A stretch of DNA of 50,687 nt from Bacteroidales bacterium (GTDB lineage Bacteria; Bacteroidota; Bacteroidia; Bacteroidales; UBA932). The notes beneath the pieces were generated by a model. That model saw nothing but the letters and a program-made list of their open reading frames with translations. It searched no databases and was not told the origin of the DNA. Location: assembly GCA_016290835.1 (NCBI GenBank), contig JAEEVG010000011.1, positions 1 through 50,687 of the forward strand, given 5' to 3'. The position numbers were made by a program, and so were the translations under genes. This document shows positions 31,701 through 40,604 of the stretch, piece after piece. Each line of letters opens with the position of its first letter. Position 1 is the first letter of the stretch.

Positions 31701-34700
31701 GAAGCGTCCGCGCTGTCCGAGGCCTCGTCCACCAGGGCCACGAGCGTGTCGGTCATCTTTTTCGCTAGCTCGGCGTCTCCGCCATCTTTCATCACTTCGG
31801 CCAGGAAATAGATATACTGGCCCACCAGCTCGAACTCATCCTTGGCCCATTCGTAGTACTCGATGTAGAACTTGGCGCTCTCCAGCAGATCGGCCCCCAG
31901 CCGGGCGGCCAGCGCGCGGGCCTTGTCGCTCTGTCCGAGCTTGTAGTAGTCCTCGACCAGGGAGACGACCATGTAGTCGTTGGCCGAGAAGCCCGCCGAC
32001 ACCGATTCGAGCGGATAATGCTGCATCACCTCGCAGCACTTGTCCACCATCTCCAGTGCCCGGTCGTTCTCGCCCGCCTTCATGAAGGCGTCCGCACAGG
32101 TCACGAAGAGGGTGCGGATGGACATCACCCCGAGGTGCGTGTAGAGATTCTGGTAATCAATGAAATAGTCATCGCGCGCCAGGGCGTCCCAACTATACAC
32201 CTGCGTCATCAGGCGGTAGAGTTCGTCGGTATCCACGAATCCCGCCTCGGTGGTGGTGGTCTTGTTCTTGATCGGGACGAACTTGAAGGAATAACCCGTG
32301 TATTCAAGGTATTCCTTGATGCCCACGTTCAGGTCGCCGGCCATATTCAGGAAGTACAGCGGGCGGTCCCACTCGTAGCCCGCCAGCAGATCGAGCAGGA
32401 AGAGTTCCGGCTTGCTGATGTAATCCTTGTCCTTGGAGATCGTGAGCGTGATCGAGTCCGGGATCTGAGCGGCATATTTCTCGTCCAGGATGCCGTATTT
32501 GATGACATTCTCCCGGTTGACGGGAACCACGATCTTGCGCGAAGCGATGTAGTCGACCTTGCGGCCGCTGGTCATCGCAGCCTTGATCTGCGGGTGCTTG
32601 AAGACGGCCATCACATCCCGGATGTTCATCTCGCGCTCCTGGGTATCGTTGATCGGGATCCACTCGTTGGTACCGTAGAGATATTGCTCGGGCCCCACCG
32701 TGAGCGGAAGCGGGGCCGACTTGTTGACGGCCCACTTCATCTGGTCGATGTGCCAGTCGGTGCCGAGCAGCGAGGTGTTGCAGATGCGCACGTCCGTGCG
32801 GACGTCCTCCACCTCCTGGGCGTACCAGAGCGGGAAGGTATCGTTGTCGCCGTGGGTCACGAGAATGCCGTTCTCGCCCACGGAATTGAGGTAGTTGCGG
32901 GCCATCTCCACCGCCGTGTAGCGGTTGGAGCGATCGTGGTCATCCCAGTTCTGCGCAGCCATCAGCACGGGCACGAGCAACAGGACGGCCGTCAGCAGCG
33001 ACGCGGTCAGTACGCTGCCGCGGCCCTTGCGCGAGGCGTCGATCCAGGAGAAGAGCGCCGCGACGGCGAGTCCCGCCCAGGCGCTGAAGAAATAGAACGA
33101 GCCCGCATAGGCATAGTCCCGCTCGCGCACCTGGTAGGGCGGCTGGTTGAGGTAGAGCACGATGGCGATGCCCGTCATGAAGAACATCAGGAAGGTCAGC
33201 CAGCAGCCGCGCTTATCGCGGTCGAACTGGAAGAAGAGGCCCAGCAGGCCCAGCAGCAGGGGCAGGAAGAAATAGTGGTTCTTGCCCTTGTCGTTGGCGA
33301 GCAGGCCGGGCGCGTCGCTCTGGTCGCCCAGGCGGATATCGTCGATGAACTTCACGCCGCTCTCCCAGTTGCCGTGGAAGATGTCGCCCGGGTTGGGGGC
33401 GTGGATCTGGTTCTGCCTCCCTACGAAATTCCACATGAAATAACGCCAGTACATCCAGTTGAGCTGGTAGTTGAAGAAATAGCTGAGATTGGCGCCCATC
33501 GTGGGCTTGCGCACCGACGCGCCGGGGATACGGTGTCCCTTGCCGCCGGTATAGGTCTCGTAGAAAGCCTCGTAGCTGCCGTCGGGGCTGGTGCTCCACA
33601 TACGCGGGAAGAGCATCTTGCCGGAGGCGGAGTAGTCGGCGTCGATCGGGCCCTCGACCTTCTTGTATTTGCCGTCCAGGGGCGCCCAGTAACTCGTGGT
33701 CTTGAGCTCGTAGGGGGCTCCGTAATACTGCCCGTAGATGAGGGGCACGGTGCCGTACTGCTCACGGGAAAGGTAGCGGACCAGTGTGAAAGCGTTGTCC
33801 GGCTGGTATTCGTTGGTCGGGGTTTTGGCGCAGGAACGGATGATGTCGATGCTGAACACCGAGAAGCCGATCACGATCGTGGTGGCACAGAGCAGGGCCG
33901 TGTTGAGGAAGCGTTTCTGCTTCTTCAGCGTGACGAACAGGCCCCAGAAACACAGGGCGAGCAGTGCCAGCAGGAAGAAGGCGGCGCCGCTGTTGTACGG
34001 CAGGCCGAGCACATTGACGAAGAACAGGTCGCAGTAAGCCGCCAGCTTGGGCAGGTACGGGATGAATAGGAAGACGAGCAAGGCCAGGATGACCATCCCC
34101 ACCAGCATCATCTTGACGAGCTCCCAGAAGGTGAAGGGCTGATCCTCGCGCTGCCGATAATAGTACATGAACACGAGGGCCGGGATGGCGAGCAGGTTGA
34201 GCAGGTGCACGCCGATGCTCAGGCCCATCACGAAGGCGATCAGCACGATCCAGCGCAGGGCGTGCGGCTCGTCGGCGCGGTCGTACCAGCGGGTCATCAG
34301 CCAGAAGACCACGGCGGTGATCAGCGAGGACATCGCATACACCTCACCCTCCACGGCGGAAAACCAGAAAGTGTCGGAGAAGGTATAGACCAGGGCGCCC
34401 ACGAGGCCGGAGCCGAAGATGGCGATGGTCTGCCCGGTGGTATAGTTCCCGTCGGAAGCGGGCTTGACCAGGCGCTTCGCCAGCCAGACGATGGTCAGGT
34501 AGAGGAAGAATATCGTCAGGCCCGAGCACAGGGCGCTCAGCGCGTTGACGAGGACGGCCGCGTGCATATTGTCGCCGAACAAGGTGAAGAAGCGGGCGAA
34601 AAGCTGGAAAACCGGGTTTCCCGGCGGGTGGCCTACTTCCAATTTATAGGAAGATGCGATGAACTCGCCGCAATCCCAGAAGGAGGCGGTGGGTTCGAGG

Positions 34701-34783
34701 GTCAACAGATATGTCAGGGTGGACACTACGAAGGCGACAGCGGCGCAGATCCGGTTCCACAGGGTGAATTTCTTCTCGTTCAT
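31697..34783 (-). CDS. DUF2723 membrane protein, probable glycosyltransferase
   Basis: A 1028-residue integral membrane protein of the DUF2723 family. It opens with a first helix followed by the conserved loop SFWDCGEFIASSYKLEVGHPPGNP, whose Asp/Glu residues resemble the catalytic loop of GT-C glycosyltransferases. About a dozen helices span residues 10-640, then a soluble periplasmic C-terminal part with helical repeats (residues 850-1028). The eukaryotic relative TMEM260 is an O-mannosyltransferase, so protein O-glycosylation is the best inference, and Bacteroidota do glycosylate exported proteins. Start MNEKKFTLW at 34783: the ATG three codons upstream lies only partly after the promoter and was not used. 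Divergent from the SUI1 gene. Confidence 0.9.
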   Translation of the reverse strand: MNEKKFTLWNRICAAVAFVVSTLTYLLTLEPTASFWDCGEFIASSYKLEVGHPPGNPVFQLFARFFTLFGDNMHAAVLVNALSALCSGLTIFFLYLTIVWLAKRLVKPASDGNYTTGQTIAIFGSGLVGALVYTFSDTFWFSAVEGEVYAMSSLITAVVFWLMTRWYDRADEPHALRWIVLIAFVMGLSIGVHLLNLLAIPALVFMYYYRQREDQPFTFWELVKMMLVGMVILALLVFLFIPYLPKLAAYCDLFFVNVLGLPYNSGAAFFLLALLALCFWGLFVTLKKQKRFLNTALLCATTIVIGFSVFSIDIIRSCAKTPTNEYQPDNAFTLVRYLSREQYGTVPLIYGQYYGAPYELKTTSYWAPLDGKYKKVEGPIDADYSASGKMLFPRMWSTSPDGSYEAFYETYTGGKGHRIPGASVRKPTMGANLSYFFNYQLNWMYWRYFMWNFVGRQNQIHAPNPGDIFHGNWESGVKFIDDIRLGDQSDAPGLLANDKGKNHYFFLPLLLGLLGLFFQFDRDKRGCWLTFLMFFMTGIAIVLYLNQPPYQVRERDYAYAGSFYFFSAWAGLAVAALFSWIDASRKGRGSVLTASLLTAVLLLVPVLMAAQNWDDHDRSNRYTAVEMARNYLNSVGENGILVTHGDNDTFPLWYAQEVEDVRTDVRICNTSLLGTDWHIDQMKWAVNKSAPLPLTVGPEQYLYGTNEWIPINDTQEREMNIRDVMAVFKHPQIKAAMTSGRKVDYIASRKIVVPVNRENVIKYGILDEKYAAQIPDSITLTISKDKDYISKPELFLLDLLAGYEWDRPLYFLNMAGDLNVGIKEYLEYTGYSFKFVPIKNKTTTTEAGFVDTDELYRLMTQVYSWDALARDDYFIDYQNLYTHLGVMSIRTLFVTCADAFMKAGENDRALEMVDKCCEVMQHYPLESVSAGFSANDYMVVSLVEDYYKLGQSDKARALAARLGADLLESAKFYIEYYEWAKDEFELVGQYIYFLAEVMKDGGDAELAKKMTDTLVALVDEASDSADAS

Positions 34784-34789
34784 AACCTG

Positions 34790-34797
34790 CAAAGGTA
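34790..34797 (-). promoter_or_regulatory. Promoter -7 box for the DUF2723 gene
   Basis: The minus strand reads TACCTTTG, exact TAnnTTTG, six bases before the ATG. A TTTG 22 bases further upstream (34823-34820) could be its -33 element and abuts the -7 box of the divergent SUI1 promoter. Confidence 0.6.
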
Positions 34798-34811
34798 CAA
34801 CTAAAAATCCT

Positions 34812-34819
34812 TATCTTTG
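34812..34819 (+). promoter_or_regulatory. Promoter -7 box for the SUI1/DUF4271/hemD/rnpA/yidD run
   Basis: TATCTTTG, exact TAnnTTTG, 17 bases before the SUI1 ATG. Only 14 bases separate it from the divergent DUF2723 box, so the two promoters overlap physically. Confidence 0.65.
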
Positions 34820-34836
34820 CAAAAATTATCCCAGCG

Positions 34837-35184
34837 ATGGCACAACAGGATTGGAAAAGCCGCCTCGGGGTCGTTTATTCGACGAACCCCGACTTTCAAT
34901 ACGAGACGGAATCCCCCGCCCCCGAGGCGGAGACGCTCCCGCCGCAGAAGCAGCGCCTCGTGGTCCGCATCGACCGTCGTGCACGTGCCGGCAAGCAGGT
35001 CACCCTGGTCGAGGGCTTCGTGGGCCGCAGCGAGGATCTCGCCGCCCTGGCCAAGACCCTCAAGACAAAATGCGGGGTGGGCGGCACCGCCAAGGATGGC
35101 GAGATCACCATCCAGGGCGATCTGCGCGACAAACTCGTCGCCCTGCTGGGTTCGATGGGCTACAACGCCAAACGGGGGAACTAG
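34837..35184 (+). CDS. SUI1/eIF1-like translation factor (YciH family)
   Basis: A 115-residue protein. After a variable 40-residue start, the SUI1 domain reads RLVVRIDRRARAGKQVTLVEGF, KTLKTKCGVGGTAKDGEITIQGD and LVALLGSMGYNAKRG, which match eIF1/YciH closely. In eukaryotes eIF1 controls start-codon choice; in E. coli YciH affects initiation fidelity; its bacterial role is only partly understood. It starts the plus-strand run and is followed by DUF4271 after three bases. Confidence 0.93.
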   Translation: MAQQDWKSRLGVVYSTNPDFQYETESPAPEAETLPPQKQRLVVRIDRRARAGKQVTLVEGFVGRSEDLAALAKTLKTKCGVGGTAKDGEITIQGDLRDKLVALLGSMGYNAKRGN

Positions 35185-35187
35185 CCG

Positions 35188-35901
35188 ATGATTCCGGAGG
35201 ATGTCTTCAAGAGCGGAACGCTGGAGATGTCCGCCAGCCCCGCAGGCGGCCTGGCGGAAGCCGTGCCGTGGGGAGACCTGCTCACCAACCGCATCCTGAC
35301 GGTGCTCGCCGTCTTCCTGCTGATCCTCAACCTCTCGGAACTGTTCCGGCTCGCCCCGCACCTGCTCTACAGCATCGACCGCTCGCGGGGCTCGGCCGAC
35401 CTGGAGCACAGCCTCAGCCTGGCCCGCTCGCGCAACATGACCGCCCTCTTTTTCGCCCTCCCCTTCTGCCTGGTGGCCGACCGCTACGCCCTGTTCCGCC
35501 CCGGTTTCTGGTCCGCCATTCCCGCGCAGTGGAGCGCCCCGGCCACCCTCGGGGTCCTGGCCGCGTTCCTGCTCATCCGCGCACTTTGTTTCGCCCTGAT
35601 GCGTCCGCGGCGGCTCAGCGGCGAGGAGACGGCGACGCTCCGGCACCTGGGTTACAATTACTTCATCCTGATGGCCGCGCTGACCTTGCTCAGCGCCGGG
35701 ATTTTCTCCATCCTGCACGTTCCGGACGCCCTTTGCAGGACCATCCTGCTCTGGGAAATCGGGCTTGTCTGGCTCTTCACCCTGATCCGCAGCGGACAAT
35801 TTTTGGACGCCCATGGTATGGGATTCACAACAATTTTGTATCTTTGCGGGCTCGAAATTGTACCGGCAGCCCTGATGGTTGCAGTTGTTTTGTTATTTTG
35901 A
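35188..35901 (+). CDS. DUF4271 integral membrane protein
   Basis: A 237-residue membrane protein with about six helices (starting around residues 33-50, then 90-107, 120-140, 165-185, 195-212 and 218-237). It fits DUF4271, a Bacteroidota family of unknown function normally encoded just upstream of hemD, as here. No catalytic motif is visible. A TATCTTTG box inside its last 65 bases may serve hemD. The stop is 14 bases before the hemD ATG. Confidence 0.86.
   Translation: MIPEDVFKSGTLEMSASPAGGLAEAVPWGDLLTNRILTVLAVFLLILNLSELFRLAPHLLYSIDRSRGSADLEHSLSLARSRNMTALFFALPFCLVADRYALFRPGFWSAIPAQWSAPATLGVLAAFLLIRALCFALMRPRRLSGEETATLRHLGYNYFILMAALTLLSAGIFSILHVPDALCRTILLWEIGLVWLFTLIRSGQFLDAHGMGFTTILYLCGLEIVPAALMVAVVLLF
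35839..35846 (+). promoter_or_regulatory. Possible internal promoter for hemD inside DUF4271 gene
   Basis: TATCTTTG, exact TAnnTTTG, 70 bases before the hemD ATG. It is inside coding sequence but in a locally AT-rich patch, unlike the rest of the gene, so it could give hemD-rnpA-yidD their own transcript. Confidence 0.4.
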
Positions 35902-35915
35902 TCATTTTGCGCCAG

Positions 35916-36650
35916 ATGAAGATCTTGATATCCCAGCACGTCCCGTCCAATCTCGCACCTTACGAGGTCCTGCAGAACCAGTGCGGAGCTGAACTCGACT
36001 TCCATCCTTTCTTCCTTATCGAACCCCTTTCGGCCAAGGAATTCCGTGCGGAGCACATCAATCTCCCCGACTATACCGCCATCGTCTTCTCCTCCCGCCA
36101 CGCCATCGACGCTTATTTCAAGCTCTGCGAGGAGATGCGTTTCAAGGTTCCCGAGACGATGAAGTATTTCTGCTCCACAGAAGCCGTGGCGATGTATCTT
36201 CAGAAGCACATCGTCTATCGCAAGCGCAAGATTTTCTACGGCACCGGCACCCCGGCGTCCATCGCCGCCCTGGTCACCGCCAAGCACAAAGGCGAGAAAT
36301 TCCTGATCACCACCACGGAAGGCTCCAACAACACCCCGATCACCACCTTGTTCTCCGCCGCCAAGCTGGACTACACCGTGGGTGTACTGGTCAAGGCCGT
36401 CTCCCAGGACCTGCACGATCTGGATCTGGCATCCTATGACCTTGCGGTGATGTGCAATCCCGCCGACGTGGTCTCGCTGCAGGACAATTTCCCTGATTTC
36501 CAGCAGGGTACGCTCAAGTTCATCTCCTTCGGCAAGGCCGTGGTCCGCTCCCTGGAAGAGGCTGGCTACGAGATTGCCCTCAAGGCTCCGACCCCGGAAG
36601 CGACTTCCATCAGCAAAGCCGTAGAACTCTACCTCAAATCCCGGCAGTAA
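35916..36650 (+). CDS. hemD: Uroporphyrinogen-III synthase (HemD family)
   Basis: A 244-residue protein of the HemD fold, which closes and rearranges hydroxymethylbilane in tetrapyrrole synthesis. It starts MKILISQHVP and has the two-domain pattern with FSSRHAIDAYF and ITTTEGSNN and a final helical part. HemD proteins vary greatly in sequence; the identification rests on these segments and on the DUF4271-hemD-rnpA-yidD order seen in Bacteroidota. Other heme genes are not nearby, so the product could be part of a scavenging or partial pathway. The stop is directly followed by the rnpA ATG (TAAATG). Confidence 0.85.
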   Translation: MKILISQHVPSNLAPYEVLQNQCGAELDFHPFFLIEPLSAKEFRAEHINLPDYTAIVFSSRHAIDAYFKLCEEMRFKVPETMKYFCSTEAVAMYLQKHIVYRKRKIFYGTGTPASIAALVTAKHKGEKFLITTTEGSNNTPITTLFSAAKLDYTVGVLVKAVSQDLHDLDLASYDLAVMCNPADVVSLQDNFPDFQQGTLKFISFGKAVVRSLEEAGYEIALKAPTPEATSISKAVELYLKSRQ

Positions 36651-37025
36651 ATGTCTCTCCCGCAGGCCCATACCCTCCCCAAGGAGGAACGGCTGTGCGG
36701 CAAGACGACCGTCTCCGCACTCCTTTCCGAAGGGAAATGGGGCTCCACGGAGCATCTGCGTTTCTGCTGGGCGGGCGGGCGCGAGGCTCCGCTCAACCGC
36801 CTGATGGTCTCCGTGCCCAAGAAGTATTTCAAGCGCGCCGTCCGGCGCAATCTGCTCAAGCGCCGCCTCCGGGAGGCCTACCGCCTGCAGAAAGAGCGGC
36901 TCACACAGCGCGGCATTGACCTGCTGCTGAGTTATTCCCACACGGAAATCGCTGATTTCCGGACACTTTTCGCCGAGGTCGGCGAGGTCCTGCAACGCAT
37001 TGATGCCAAACTCACGGCGCGATGA
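36651..37025 (+). CDS. rnpA: Ribonuclease P protein component
   Basis: A 124-residue basic protein that binds the RNase P RNA and helps trim tRNA 5' ends. The family signature [17 protein letters not shown] is present ([19 protein letters not shown]), together with MVSVPKKY. It begins one base after the hemD stop and overlaps yidD by four bases (ATGA). The common rpmH-rnpA pairing is absent here; instead hemD precedes it, which is usual in Bacteroidota. Confidence 0.95.
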   Translation: MSLPQAHTLPKEERLCGKTTVSALLSEGKWGSTEHLRFCWAGGREAPLNRLMVSVPKKYFKRAVRRNLLKRRLREAYRLQKERLTQRGIDLLLSYSHTEIADFRTLFAEVGEVLQRIDAKLTAR

Positions 37026-37261
37026 CCTTCGTCCAGATCTGCAAGCGGGTCCTGTCGGCCCCTTTCATCCTGCTGATCAAATTCTATCAGCTGTGCATCT
37101 CGCCCCTGAAGCCGCCCAGCTGCCGCTTCACGCCCACTTGCTCGCAATACGCCCTCGAGGCCTTCCGCAAGTGGGGTCCTTTCAAAGGATTCTGGTTATC
37201 GCTGAAGCGCATCCTGCGCTGCCACCCCTGGGGCGGCTCGGGCTATGATCCCGTGCCCTAG
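37022..37261 (+). CDS. yidD: Membrane protein insertion efficiency factor YidD
   Basis: A 79-residue protein of the YidD (DUF37) family, which helps YidC insert membrane proteins. It has an amphipathic start ([18 protein letters not shown]), then [18 protein letters not shown] and [15 protein letters not shown], the family hallmarks with three conserved cysteines. Overlaps rnpA by four bases, as in many bacteria. The stop shares CTAG with the convergent acyltransferase. Confidence 0.96.
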   Translation: MTFVQICKRVLSAPFILLIKFYQLCISPLKPPSCRFTPTCSQYALEAFRKWGPFKGFWLSLKRILRCHPWGGSGYDPVP

Positions 37262-38454
37262 GCGGCAACCCGCCCGTTCCGCTTGAGCCAGTGCTCCTTG
37301 AGCCATTCGCGCACCGGCAGGTCATAGCACTTGAACAGGCCGTAGGCGAGCAGGATCGAGACGGCCACCACCCCCACGTTGACCATGATGTGGATCCAGA
37401 GCGGCGCGTCCGGATGGTCCGCCACCCAGCCCATCTGCATATACATTATGGGATAGTGCGTGATGTAGATCGGATAGGAGATGTCCCCCAGCCATTTGCA
37501 GACCGCCGTGCTCTTCGGGTCCGTGGTCACGCTGCCGGCCCCGGTCAGCACCACGAGCGGGAAGATCAGCAGGATGCAGGCGGCCTGGTAGAGACCGTCC
37601 GGAATGCCCGTGTCGCCCCCGATGCAGGGGATGGAGAAGAGTACGACCAGCAGCAGGGCGCACCACCAGAAGCCGCCCCGCAGGCGGATGGGAGAGCCGC
37701 TCGGATTCGCCTCCGTGCGCCGTCCCGCCAGGATGCGGGAGATCAGCAGGCCGCAGAGGAAAGGATACAGCAGGCGGGTGAAACCGATGTAGATCTGCTG
37801 ACCGGTGAGGCTCCAGCCGCCGATTACGGTATACTGCGGACCCTTCGGGAAGAGGCCGAAGACATCCCAGCCCAGGGTCAGGTCCAGGGTGAAAAACGCA
37901 CAGCAGGCGCACAGGATGGCCAGGGCGAACTTGGGCAGGTGGCGCAGCACGAAGGCGTAGAGGATGTTGGCAAGGTATTCGAAGGTCAGGGTCCACTGCG
38001 GACCGTTGAAGGAATTGACCTCCTGCCAACCGCGGATGTCCAGATTGTTTCCGCAGGGGATCATCAGCAGGCCCATCACCAGGCACAGGGCGAACTGCCA
38101 GCCCTTGACTTCGAGGGTCTTGGGGAAGGCGCCCCCGGAGAAGAAAAACAGCGAAGCGCCGACCACCATGCCGGCGATGACCATCGGGTGCAGGCGCGTC
38201 AGACGGCGTTTGAAAAAGCCCCAGGTGGTCATCCTGTCCCAGCGGTCGTCATAGGCATAGCCGATCACGAAGCCGGACAGGACGAAGAAGAAATCCACCG
38301 CCAGGTAGCCGTGGTTCACGATCTGGGTCCCGATCTGCGGGATGTATGTCTCGAAACAGTGGAAGATGACCACCATCAGCGCGGCCACGCCGCGCAGCCC
38401 GTCCAGGATTTCGTAGCGGGGCTTGGATGCCAGGTAAATAGTCTGCTTTGCCAT
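37258..38454 (-). CDS. Acyltransferase 3 family membrane protein (OatA-like)
   Basis: A 398-residue integral membrane O-acyltransferase. It has about ten helices and the acyltransferase-3 signatures [18 protein letters not shown] (with the catalytic-site histidine) and [19 protein letters not shown], and LTRLHP. There is no C-terminal SGNH domain. Such enzymes acetylate or acylate cell-surface sugars (peptidoglycan, LPS O-antigen, exopolysaccharide); which one cannot be told. Start [13 protein letters not shown], just eight bases after a promoter box; the frame extends further but the extra residues precede the promoter. Confidence 0.92.
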   Translation of the reverse strand: MAKQTIYLASKPRYEILDGLRGVAALMVVIFHCFETYIPQIGTQIVNHGYLAVDFFFVLSGFVIGYAYDDRWDRMTTWGFFKRRLTRLHPMVIAGMVVGASLFFFSGGAFPKTLEVKGWQFALCLVMGLLMIPCGNNLDIRGWQEVNSFNGPQWTLTFEYLANILYAFVLRHLPKFALAILCACCAFFTLDLTLGWDVFGLFPKGPQYTVIGGWSLTGQQIYIGFTRLLYPFLCGLLISRILAGRRTEANPSGSPIRLRGGFWWCALLLVVLFSIPCIGGDTGIPDGLYQAACILLIFPLVVLTGAGSVTTDPKSTAVCKWLGDISYPIYITHYPIMYMQMGWVADHPDAPLWIHIMVNVGVVAVSILLAYGLFKCYDLPVREWLKEHWLKRNGRVAA

Positions 38455-38461
38455 ATCTTCA

Positions 38462-38469
38462 CAAATATA
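38462..38469 (-). promoter_or_regulatory. Promoter -7 box for the acyltransferase gene
   Basis: The minus strand reads TATATTTG, seven bases before the ATG, implying a leader of only a few bases. Confidence 0.55.
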
Positions 38470-38534
38470 AAGGATTTGAAGAGTATCTACAAGAAAAGGG
38501 CGGCCCACCCGGGCGGGAATGCCATAATAATTGC

Positions 38535-38542
38535 TATATTTG
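38535..38542 (+). promoter_or_regulatory. Promoter -7 box for tkt and the genes behind it
   Basis: TATATTTG, exact TAnnTTTG, in an AT-rich stretch 35 bases before the tkt ATG. No other promoter-like box is obvious before 46024, so it may drive the whole seven-gene plus-strand run. Confidence 0.6.
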
Positions 38543-38577
38543 TACGATATTGCAATTACTAATTAAACATACACATT

Positions 38578-40599
38578 ATGGCAAATCCTATCAGCGTTCT
38601 TAACCACGCAGCAGACAACATCCGCATCCTGGCCGCCGCTTCCGTCGAGAAGGCGAAGTCCGGACATCCGGGCGGCGCGATGGGTGGAGCAGATTTCATC
38701 AACGTGCTCTACTCCGAGTATCTCACCTACGACCCCAAGGACCCCGCCTGGGCCGGCCGTGACCGCTTCTTCCTCGATCCGGGCCACATGGCTCCGATGC
38801 TCTACAGCCAGCTCTGCCTGACCGGCAAGTTCTCCCTCGAGGAGCTCGCCAACCTCCGCCAGTGGGACTCCCCCACCACCGGACATCCTGAACTCAATGT
38901 CGCGCGCGGTATCGAGAACACCTCAGGTCCCCTCGGACAGGGCCACGTGCTCGCCATCGGCGCCGCCATCGCCGCCAAATTCCTCGCCGCCCGCACCGGC
39001 AACCCGACCTTCGCCAAGGAGACCATCTACGCCTATATCTCCGACGGCGGCATCGAGGAGGAGATCAGCCAGGGAGGCGCCCGCATCGCCTCCGTGCTCG
39101 GGCTGGACAACCTCGTCATGTTCTATGACTCCAACGACATCCAGCTCTCCACCGCGACCGACGTGGTGATGAACGAGGACACGGCCGCCAAGTACCGCGC
39201 TTTCGGCTGGGAGGTCATCGAGATCGACGGCAACGACGTCGCCCAGATCCGCGCAGCGCTGGACGCCGCCAAGAAGGTCCAGGGCAAGCCGACGCTGATC
39301 ATCGGCAAGTGTATCATGGGCAAGGGCGCCCTCAAGGCCGACGGCAGCTCCTTCGAGCGCGACTGCAAGACCCACGGCGCGCCGCTCGGCGGCGACGCTT
39401 TCCGCAACACCGTGGCCAACCTCGGCGGCGATCCCGACCAGCCTTTCGCCATCTTCGACGACGTCAAGGCCCTCTACGCACAGCGCGATGAGGAACTCGC
39501 CGCGATCGTGGCCGGCCGCAAGGCCGAGGAGAAGGCCTGGGCCGACGCCAACCCCGACAAGGCGGCCCAGCTCGCCGACTGGTTCAGCGGCAAAGCCCCG
39601 AAGATCGACTGGAGCAAGGTCGTCCAGAAGGACAATGACTCCACCCGTTCCGCTTCCGCGGCCTGCCTGTCCGCCCTCGCGGAGCAGGTGCCCAACATGA
39701 TCTGCGCCTCCGCCGACCTGTCCAACTCCGACAAGACCGACGGCTTCCTCAAGAAGACCACCGCTTTCAAGAGCGACGACTTCTCCGGCGCCTTCTTCCA
39801 GGCCGGCGTGGCCGAGCTGACGATGGCCTGCTGCTGCATGGGCATGGCCCTGCACGGCGGCGTGATCCCCGCCTGCGGCACCTTCTTCGTGTTCTCCGAC
39901 TATATGAAGCCGGCCGTCCGCATGGCCGCCCTGATGGAAATTCCCGTCAAGTTCGTCTGGACCCACGACGCGTTCCGCGTGGGTGAGGACGGCCCGACCC
40001 ACGAGCCCGTGGAGCAGGAAGCCCAGATCCGCCTGATGGAGAAGCTCAAGAACCACCACGGCAAGAACTCCGTGCTGGTGCTGCGTCCCGCCGACGCCAA
40101 GGAGACCACCGAGGCCTGGGCGCTCGCGATGGCGAACACCGCCACCCCGACGGCCCTGCTCTTCTCCCGCCAGAACATCGCCAACCTCCCCGAAGGCAAC
40201 GACTACAGCCAGGTGGCCAGGGGCGGCTACATCGTGGCCGGTTCCGATCCGGATCCCGATGTCATCCTCGTGGCCTCCGGCTCCGAAGTCTCCACCCTGG
40301 AGGCCGGTGCGAAGCTGCTCCGCGCCGACGGCAAGAAGGTCCGCGTGGTCAGCGTCCCCTCCGAGGGCCTCTTCCGCCAGCAGAGCCCGGAGTACCAGCA
40401 GAGCGTCCTCCCCGCCGGTGTCAAGAAGTTCGGCATGACCGCCGGCCTGCCCGTCACCCTGCAGGGCCTCGTGCCCGCATCGGAAGGCACCATCTGGGGA
40501 CTGGAGTCCTTCGGTTTCTCCGCCCCTTACAAGGTGCTTGACGAGAAGCTCGGCTACACCGCCCAGAATGTCTACGAGCAGGTAAACAAGCTCTTCTGA
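38578..40599 (+). CDS. tkt: Transketolase
   Basis: A 673-residue thiamine-diphosphate enzyme that swaps two-carbon units in the non-oxidative pentose phosphate pathway. The N-terminal domain shows [25 protein letters not shown] and TGPLGQG-type ([10 protein letters not shown]) motifs; the ThDP-Mg site appears as [17 protein letters not shown], where the family's usual first Gly is Ser. The central Pyr domain has [18 protein letters not shown] and [17 protein letters not shown]; the C-terminal domain follows. Length is typical. Five bases separate it from lepA. Confidence 0.97.
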   Translation: MANPISVLNHAADNIRILAAASVEKAKSGHPGGAMGGADFINVLYSEYLTYDPKDPAWAGRDRFFLDPGHMAPMLYSQLCLTGKFSLEELANLRQWDSPTTGHPELNVARGIENTSGPLGQGHVLAIGAAIAAKFLAARTGNPTFAKETIYAYISDGGIEEEISQGGARIASVLGLDNLVMFYDSNDIQLSTATDVVMNEDTAAKYRAFGWEVIEIDGNDVAQIRAALDAAKKVQGKPTLIIGKCIMGKGALKADGSSFERDCKTHGAPLGGDAFRNTVANLGGDPDQPFAIFDDVKALYAQRDEELAAIVAGRKAEEKAWADANPDKAAQLADWFSGKAPKIDWSKVVQKDNDSTRSASAACLSALAEQVPNMICASADLSNSDKTDGFLKKTTAFKSDDFSGAFFQAGVAELTMACCCMGMALHGGVIPACGTFFVFSDYMKPAVRMAALMEIPVKFVWTHDAFRVGEDGPTHEPVEQEAQIRLMEKLKNHHGKNSVLVLRPADAKETTEAWALAMANTATPTALLFSRQNIANLPEGNDYSQVARGGYIVAGSDPDPDVILVASGSEVSTLEAGAKLLRADGKKVRVVSVPSEGLFRQQSPEYQQSVLPAGVKKFGMTAGLPVTLQGLVPASEGTIWGLESFGFSAPYKVLDEKLGYTAQNVYEQVNKLF

Positions 40600-40604
40600 G
40601 GCAG

